Shown here piece by piece: positions 20,003 to 24,708 of a stretch of 24,708 bases of DNA. The notes under the pieces were generated by a model. That model had not been told where the DNA came from, made no database searches, and saw nothing but the letters and a program-made list of their open reading frames with translations. Every line of letters starts with the position of its first letter. Positions within the stretch are counted from its first letter, which is position 1. The DNA lies in contig CAKTMW010000026.1 of NCBI GenBank assembly GCA_934574095.1, positions 1 through 24,708 of the forward strand. Reading direction: 5' to 3'. Origin of the DNA: an uncultured Oscillospiraceae bacterium (GTDB lineage Bacteria; Bacillota; Clostridia; Oscillospirales; Oscillospiraceae). Both the position numbers and the translations under genes were made by a program.

Positions 20003-20640
20003 CGGAGCAAGTTTTATCCCTGCTGGGTTTGGCCAAAAAGGCGGGCCGGGCAGAGGTGGGCGAGGAGCCGGTAGGCGCCGCCGCCCGCGCCCGGAAGGCG
20101 CGGGTGATCCTGGTGGCCCAGGACGCCGGCCCCTCCTCCCAGCGAAGGGCTTTTTCCTTCGCCCAGAGCGGCGGGTGCCTGTGCCTGACCATCCCGGCGG
20201 ATAAGGACGCCCTGGGCCGGGCGCTGGGCCGCACCAGCGTGGCCATGTGCGCCGTGACGGATATCGGCTTTGCCGGGGCCATCGCCAAAAAACTGGTGGC
20301 CATAGACAGCGAAAAGTACGGCGCGGCGGCGGAACAGCTGGACGTGAAGGCCCAGCGGGCCATGGAGCGCCGGGCTGAACAGCTGCGGCACGAGAAAAAT
20401 CTCCGCCAGGGCAAGCGCCGCGTTCACAGCGACAAACCCCCGGAACCGCCGCAGGCGGCTCCGGCAGAGGAGACGAAGCGCCCGACAGCGCCCAGAAGCG
20501 GTGCACGGCAGCCGGGCCGCGGCGGCGGACGGGGCAGCGCCCCACGCAGAAAGACGCCGGACAGCCGCCAGCGCTTTGCCGGTTCTCTGCCGGTGAAGCG
20601 GGGCAAGGGCAGCAGCCGGAAAAAGTCCGGCGAAAAGTAA
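19999..20640 (+). CDS. ylxQ: L7Ae-family ribosome-associated protein (YlxQ) with long basic C-terminal extension
   Basis: RNA-binding protein of the L7Ae/L30e family found between rnpM and infB in Firmicutes. The first ~105 residues are the YlxQ-type domain ([60 protein letters not shown]). Residues from about 115 to 213 are an added helix ([20 protein letters not shown]) and a low-complexity Arg/Lys/Pro/Gly-rich tail, doubling the usual ~100-residue length. The start at 19999 is set by the ATGA overlap with rnpM. A frame-compatible ATG at 19759 lies inside rnpM and gives an unrelated N-terminus. The tail probably binds RNA or ribosomes non-specifically, which is inference. Confidence 0.88.
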   Translation: MTEQVLSLLGLAKKAGRAEVGEEPVGAAARARKARVILVAQDAGPSSQRRAFSFAQSGGCLCLTIPADKDALGRALGRTSVAMCAVTDIGFAGAIAKKLVAIDSEKYGAAAEQLDVKAQRAMERRAEQLRHEKNLRQGKRRVHSDKPPEPPQAAPAEETKRPTAPRSGARQPGRGGGRGSAPRRKTPDSRQRFAGSLPVKRGKGSSRKKSGEK

Positions 20641-20698
20641 GCAGGAACACACGCGGCGTGACATACACACCGCTGACTTAAGATGGAGGTGGCTTTAT

Positions 20699-23071
20699 TT
20701 GGGTAGCGTAGCAAACAAATACAGAGTGCATGAGGTGGCAAAGGATTTCGGCGTCGCCACAAAGGACATTACGGAGATCTTGACCAAGTATGCCGAGACC
20801 CCCAAGAATCATATGCAGGTGCTGGAGGACCGGGAGCTGAGCCTGATCTTTGAATATCTGACCCAGCACAACCAGATCGCCAGTATCGCCACGGTGTTTG
20901 CCGAGGGCGCCAAAACCGAGGAAAAGAAGCCGGAGCCCAAAAGGCCCCAGCAGAATGACCGTCCCCAGACCCAGAGCCAGAAGCAGGGCGGCCAGCCCCA
21001 GGCAAAGCCTGCTCAGCAGTCTCAGGGCAGCGCCCAGCCTCAGCAGCAGGCCCAGAAGCCCATGTCCCGCGTCCCCCAGAAGCAGGTGGTGGATACCCGC
21101 AAGGCCACCAACGTGAATCTGGACAAGTACGACGAAAAATTACAGGACATGGCTGACCGCACCAGCGGCAACCGCGGCCGCCGGGACAAGGACCAGCTCC
21201 AGGGCAAGGAGAAGTTCCGCAACTCCAAGCAGCGCCAGAACGGCCCCATGACCAACAAGCGCAAGCAGGAGGAGGCCGACCGTATGCGGAAGCTGCGGCT
21301 GGAGATCATCAAGAACACCCCCGTCACCGTGCAGATTCCCGACGAGATCAGCGTGGGCGAGCTGGCCAGCCGCATGAAGAAGACCGGCGCGGAAGTGGTC
21401 AAGTGCCTGATGAAGAACGGCGTCATGGCCTCTTTGAGCCAGATGATCGACTTCGACACCGCCGCCATCATTGCCGAGGAAATGGGCTGCAAGGTGGAGA
21501 AGGAAGTGGTGGTCACCATCGAGGAAAAGCTGATTGACGACCATCAGGATAAGGAAGAGGACCTGGTGCCCCGCGCCCCCGTTGTGGTGGTCATGGGTCA
21601 CGTGGACCACGGCAAGACCAGTTTGCTGGACTATATCCGCAACGCCCACGTGGCGTCCGGCGAAGCCGGCGGCATCACCCAGCACATCGGCGCCTATCAG
21701 GTGGAGATCCACGGCAAGCCCATCACCTTCCTGGATACCCCCGGCCACGAGGCCTTTACCTCCATGCGCGCCCGCGGCGCTATGGTAACGGATATCGCCA
21801 TTCTGGTGGTGGCTGCCGAGGACGGCATCATGCCCCAGACGGTGGAGTCCATCAACCACGCCAAGGCCGCCGAGATTCCCATTATCGTTGCCATCAACAA
21901 GATGGATAAGCCCGAAGCCAACCCCGACCGCATCAAGCAGCAGCTGACCGAGTACGGTCTGGTGTGTGAGGAGTGGGGCGGCGACACCATCGTGTGTCCC
22001 ATCTCCGCCAAAACCGGTATGGGCGTGGATAACCTGCTGGAAATGCTCACCCTGACCGCCGAGGTCAGCGAGCTGAAGGCCAACCCCAACCGCGCCGCTC
22101 AGGGCACCGTCATCGAGGCCCGTCTGGACAAGGGCCGCGGCCCTGTGGCGACCCTGCTGGTGCAGAACGGTACGCTGCATCAGGGCGATATCATCATTGC
22201 CGGCACCTCCGTGGGCCGTGTTCGCGCCATGGTGGGCGACAAGGGCCAGCGGATGACCGAGGCTGGCCCCAGCGTACCTGTGGAGATCACGGGCCTCAGC
22301 GAAGCACCCTCCGCCGGTGCTACCTTTAACGCCGTGGCCGACGAAAAGCTGGCCCGTGAGCTGGTGGAACAGCGCAAGGCCGAGGAAAAGGCCAAGGCCA
22401 ACGCCCCTGTCACCAAGGTGTCTCTGGAGGATCTGTTCAGCCAGATCCAAGCGGGTGAGATGAAGAACCTGAACCTGATCGTCAAGGCCGACGTACAGGG
22501 CAGCGTGGAGGCGGTGAAGGCCTCTCTGGAGAAGCTCAGCAACGAGGAAGTCCGCGTCCGTGTCATCCACGGCGGCGTCGGCGCCATCAACGAGTCCGAC
22601 GTGATGCTGGCCTCCACCTCTCAGGCCATCATCGTGGGCTTCAACGTCCGTCCCGACGCCGCGGCCCGCGACAGCGCCGCCCGCGCCAACGTGGACATGC
22701 GGATGTACCGCGTTATCTACGACGCCATCAACGAGATTGAGGCCGCCATGAAGGGCATGCTGGCCCCCAAGTACCGCGAGGTGGTGCTGGGCCACGCCGA
22801 GGTGCGCCAGACCTACAAGGTCTCCGGCGTGGGCACCGTGGCAGGCTGCTACGTGCAGGACGGCAAGCTGCAGCGCAAGGACTGTCAGGTGCGTCTGGTG
22901 CGCGACGGCATCGTCATCCACGAGGGCGTGCTGGCCTCTTTGCAGCGGTTCAAGGACTCCGTCAAGGAGGTCGTGTCCGGCTACGAGTGCGGCCTGAGCA
23001 TTGAGAAGTACAACGACATCAAGGAAGGCGACATTGTGGAAGCCTTCACGATGGAGGAGATTCCCCAGTAA
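20699..23071 (+). CDS. infB: Translation initiation factor IF-2
   Basis: GTPase that brings initiator fMet-tRNA to the ribosome. The 790-residue protein opens with an IF2_N domain ([20 protein letters not shown]). A Gln/Pro/Lys-rich disordered linker follows to about 200, then a second IF2_N-like domain ([20 protein letters not shown]). The G domain has G1 GHVDHGKT at 300-307, [13 protein letters not shown] at 346, NKMDKP at 400 and SAKTG near 437. Domains II, III and the C-terminal fMet-tRNA-binding domain follow ([20 protein letters not shown]). The start is TTG at 20699, with GGAGGTGG upstream; no ATG is available near the conserved start, so a non-ATG start is likely real. It lies 58 bases after ylxQ. 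Confidence 0.97.
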   Translation: MGSVANKYRVHEVAKDFGVATKDITEILTKYAETPKNHMQVLEDRELSLIFEYLTQHNQIASIATVFAEGAKTEEKKPEPKRPQQNDRPQTQSQKQGGQPQAKPAQQSQGSAQPQQQAQKPMSRVPQKQVVDTRKATNVNLDKYDEKLQDMADRTSGNRGRRDKDQLQGKEKFRNSKQRQNGPMTNKRKQEEADRMRKLRLEIIKNTPVTVQIPDEISVGELASRMKKTGAEVVKCLMKNGVMASLSQMIDFDTAAIIAEEMGCKVEKEVVVTIEEKLIDDHQDKEEDLVPRAPVVVVMGHVDHGKTSLLDYIRNAHVASGEAGGITQHIGAYQVEIHGKPITFLDTPGHEAFTSMRARGAMVTDIAILVVAAEDGIMPQTVESINHAKAAEIPIIVAINKMDKPEANPDRIKQQLTEYGLVCEEWGGDTIVCPISAKTGMGVDNLLEMLTLTAEVSELKANPNRAAQGTVIEARLDKGRGPVATLLVQNGTLHQGDIIIAGTSVGRVRAMVGDKGQRMTEAGPSVPVEITGLSEAPSAGATFNAVADEKLARELVEQRKAEEKAKANAPVTKVSLEDLFSQIQAGEMKNLNLIVKADVQGSVEAVKASLEKLSNEEVRVRVIHGGVGAINESDVMLASTSQAIIVGFNVRPDAAARDSAARANVDMRMYRVIYDAINEIEAAMKGMLAPKYREVVLGHAEVRQTYKVSGVGTVAGCYVQDGKLQRKDCQVRLVRDGIVIHEGVLASLQRFKDSVKEVVSGYECGLSIEKYNDIKEGDIVEAFTMEEIPQ

Positions 23072-23102
23072 AGAATCTGGCGCAAAATCTGTTTAGACCG
23101 TT

Positions 23103-23187
23103 GTAGGGGCGGACGACCCTGTCCGCCCAAAGCGGTATCCGAAAGCCGCCCGGCAGACGGTGGGCCGACAGAGTCGTCGGCCCCTAC
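23103..23187. repeat. GTAGGGG/CCCCTAC-bounded palindromic repeat, copy 2
   Basis: An 85-base element begins GTAGGGG (23103-23109) and ends CCCCTAC (23181-23187). Inside are GGGCGGAC/GTCCGCCC (23107-23114 with 23121-23128) and GGGCCGAC/GTCGGCCC (23162-23169 with 23176-23183). It sits in the gap between infB and rbfA and has the same ends and style as the copy at 15860-15992, with a different interior length. Confidence 0.78.
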
Positions 23188-23235
23188 GGGCCTCTGCTTT
23201 TCAATGACTTTTCATCGCAAAACACCACATTACCC

Positions 23236-23266
23236 AAGGGGCGGGCGCTGCGCCCGCCCCTTTTTT
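23236..23266 (+). terminator. Strong terminator between infB and rbfA
   Basis: GGGGCGGGCG (23238-23247) pairs with CGCCCGCCCC (23251-23260) around a CTG loop, is flanked by AA, and is followed by six Ts. It ends 18 bases before the rbfA start, so it lies within the conserved operon. Confidence 0.85.
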
Positions 23267-23284
23267 CAAGAAAGGAGCGCTATT

Positions 23285-23668
23285 ATGGCATCCAACCGTA
23301 TCGGACGCATCAACGAGGAGATCCAGCGGGAGCTGTCCGGCCTGCTGCGCACGGTGAAGGACCCCCGTGTGGCGGACGCCATGCTGACCATCACCCATGT
23401 GGACACCACCAGCGACCTGCGTTACAGCCGCATCTATATCAGCGCCATGGACCGCACCGACGAAAAGGACCTGATGCGGGGTCTGAAGTCCGCCAGCGGC
23501 TACCTGCGCCATGAGCTGGGCCAGAAATTACAGCTGCGCTATACGCCGGAGCTGCAATTCTTCGCCGATGATTCCATCGCTCACGGAGCCCACATTCTGG
23601 ATATGCTGCACCACGTGAAGCCCGCCAACCCCGCCAACGCGGACATTGTGCTGCCGGAGGACAAGTAA
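23285..23668 (+). CDS. rbfA: 30S ribosome-binding factor RbfA
   Basis: Cold-shock and 30S maturation factor that binds the 16S rRNA 5' region. The 127-residue protein has the single KH-like fold: MASNRIGRINEEIQRELSGL, then VKDPRVADAMLTITHVDTTSDLRYSRIYIS, then SASGYLRHELGQKLQLRYTPELQFFADDS. The start at 23285 has AAAGGAGCG 8 bases upstream and begins at the conserved N-terminus; an in-frame ATG at 23204 would read through the terminator hairpin and is rejected. It follows infB as usual, but 213 bases of repeat and terminator separate them. It is one base before nrnA, so these two are clearly co-transcribed. Confidence 0.95.
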   Translation: MASNRIGRINEEIQRELSGLLRTVKDPRVADAMLTITHVDTTSDLRYSRIYISAMDRTDEKDLMRGLKSASGYLRHELGQKLQLRYTPELQFFADDSIAHGAHILDMLHHVKPANPANADIVLPEDK

Positions 23669-23669
23669 T

Positions 23670-24626
23670 ATGGAACGACCCATTCTCTCCGCCCGCGACG
23701 CCGCCGGGTATCTGGAGGCGCTGGACAACGTGCTGCTGCTGACCCACGTGCGGCCCGACGGCGACACCATCGGCAGCGCGGCGGCACTGTGCCGGGCGCT
23801 GCGGGACTGCGGCCAGACGGCCTATCTGCTGCCCAATCCGGAGATCACCGCCACCTATGCCCCTTACGCCGCGCCCTACTGGGCCCCGGAGGGCTGGCAG
23901 GCGGAGCACATCGTCAGCGTGGACATTGCCGACGTGAGCCTGCTGCCGGAGAACGCAAAGCCTTATCAGGAGCGCATCGAGCTGGCCATCGACCACCATC
24001 CCTCCCAGACGTTTTTTGCCCGCAACACCTGTCTGGAAGCGGACAGCGCCGCCTGCGGCGAGATCGTGTATGAGATCATCCAGCATTTGACCGCCCTGAC
24101 GGCGGATATCGCCCTGCCCCTGTACGTAGCCGTCAGCACCGACTGCGGCGGCTTTCAGTACGGCAACACCACCGCCCGCACCCACCGCATCGCGGCGGCG
24201 CTGATGGACGTGGTGGACGTAGCGGCGGTGAATAAAACGTTGTTCCGCACCAAGAGCCGGGTGCGGCTGGCCATGGAATCCCGCATGGTGGCGGACATGA
24301 AGCTATTCGACCATGAGCGGGTGGTGGTGATGGAAATTCCCCTGTCGCTTCGGCAGGAGATGCAGGCCACCGACGCGGACATTGAGGAGCTGAGCGCCCT
24401 GCCCGCTCTGGTGGAGGGCACCGACTGCGGCGTGACGCTGCGGGAGCTGCGCCCCGGCACGGTAAAGGTGTCGGTACGCACCGGAGCGCGGGTGGATGCC
24501 TGCGCCCTGTGCCGTATCCTGGGCGGCGGCGGCCACCACGCCGCGTCAGGCGCCACGGTGGAGGGTACGCTGGACGAAGCACGTATGGCGGTGCTGGCGG
24601 CGTATCGGAAGGTCATTGGGGCGTGA
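23670..24626 (+). CDS. nrnA: DHH-family phosphoesterase, NrnA-type oligoribonuclease / pAp phosphatase
   Basis: Cytoplasmic bifunctional enzyme that degrades very short RNAs and, in Bacillus, dephosphorylates 3'-phosphoadenosine 5'-phosphate. The 318-residue protein has the DHH catalytic motifs: THVRPDGDTIGSA near residue 25, SVDIADVS with a metal-binding aspartate, and AIDHHPS with the DHH triad. The C-terminal DHHA1 domain ends in GGGGHHAASGA. The start at 23670 lies 1 base after the rbfA stop with GGAGG in the end of rbfA; an in-frame ATG eight codons upstream overlaps rbfA and is less likely. In many Firmicutes truB and ribF come next; here the 82 bases after the stop hold a hairpin repeat and the window ends. 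Confidence 0.93.
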   Translation: MERPILSARDAAGYLEALDNVLLLTHVRPDGDTIGSAAALCRALRDCGQTAYLLPNPEITATYAPYAAPYWAPEGWQAEHIVSVDIADVSLLPENAKPYQERIELAIDHHPSQTFFARNTCLEADSAACGEIVYEIIQHLTALTADIALPLYVAVSTDCGGFQYGNTTARTHRIAAALMDVVDVAAVNKTLFRTKSRVRLAMESRMVADMKLFDHERVVVMEIPLSLRQEMQATDADIEELSALPALVEGTDCGVTLRELRPGTVKVSVRTGARVDACALCRILGGGGHHAASGATVEGTLDEARMAVLAAYRKVIGA

Positions 24627-24632
24627 GAGGGG

Positions 24633-24708
24633 TTTCGTCCCTGCGGGGACGAGGTACTTTTGGCCGTTGTCCCAAAAGTACCCAAAAGGACAACCAGAAA
24701 CCCAGGTT
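24633..24708 (+). repeat. ACTTTT-hairpin repeat, copy 3, cut by the window edge
   Basis: TCGTCCC-tgcg-GGGACGA (24635-24652) is followed directly by GGTACTTTTGG/CCAAAAGTACC (24653-24663 with 24672-24682), then CAAAAGGAC and GAAACCCAGGTT at the edge. The minus-strand reading of 17890-17813 has the same parts in the same order. It starts right behind nrnA. Confidence 0.75.

Noticed and set aside
21140..22921. 593-codon open frame on the minus strand across infB
   Set aside because: It is the complement of a clear infB. The product is rich in His, Gly, Val and Ala in the way GC-biased antisense frames are, and has no ribosome binding site.
1..24708. tRNA or rRNA genes
   Set aside because: No T-arm GTTCRANNC with matching cloverleaf arms and no rRNA-like stretch was found outside coding regions.

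Overview
The window looks like a chromosomal segment from a GC-rich, spore-forming member of the Clostridia, most likely Oscillospiraceae (the Flavonifractor/Oscillibacter/Lawsonibacter neighbourhood). The evidence is the Firmicutes-type gene order rimP-nusA-rnpM-ylxQ-infB-rbfA-nrnA, a SpoIIE phosphatase gene, a zinc-ribbon S18, Fur-family and HxlR regulators, a BspA-like surface protein with a dockerin tail, strong AGGAGG ribosome binding sites, and short GC-rich palindromic repeats between genes. The genus assignment is inference; no rRNA is present.

Left part (1-6.5 kb). The 5' part of an NSS/SNF Na+-dependent amino acid transporter runs off the left edge. An AT-rich gap with clustered TTAACG motifs follows, then a leftward zinc-uptake operon zur-znuA-znuC-znuB. 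The genes of this operon overlap by 1 to 4 bases, and a Fur-type 7-1-7 box touches the -10 of its near-consensus promoter. Next is a divergent HxlR regulator / LysE exporter pair with a palindrome over both -10 boxes. An FMN-dependent alpha-hydroxy-acid oxidase-like enzyme with an unusual N-terminal cysteine cluster ends at a bidirectional terminator.

Middle part (6.5-17.4 kb). A secreted leucine-rich-repeat protein with a dockerin-like end is visibly more AT-rich than its neighbours. It is followed by rpsF-ssb-rpsR. A compact leftward operon dusB / ECF sigma / membrane anti-sigma candidate / queT comes next, with ATGA overlaps at every junction. Then come a small membrane-anchored protein of unknown function with spoIIE, a rightward dCMP deaminase, and an L-cysteine desulfidase (CyuA/YhaM family).

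Right part (17.4-24.7 kb). A 0.6 kb gap without a convincing gene holds inverted copies of a hairpin repeat. A third copy of the same repeat starts just after nrnA at the right edge. The transcription/translation operon rimP-nusA-rnpM-ylxQ-infB-rbfA-nrnA follows, with a terminator-like hairpin in the rimP leader and a second, very strong one between infB and rbfA. A second repeat family, delimited by GTAGGGG...CCCCTAC, occurs after the dCMP deaminase gene and after infB.

I see no CRISPR array, tRNA, rRNA, integrase or intact transposase. The most unusual material is the two palindromic repeat families, the composite 17.4-18.0 kb region, the in-operon terminators, and the sigma/anti-sigma pair embedded between two tRNA-modification-related genes.
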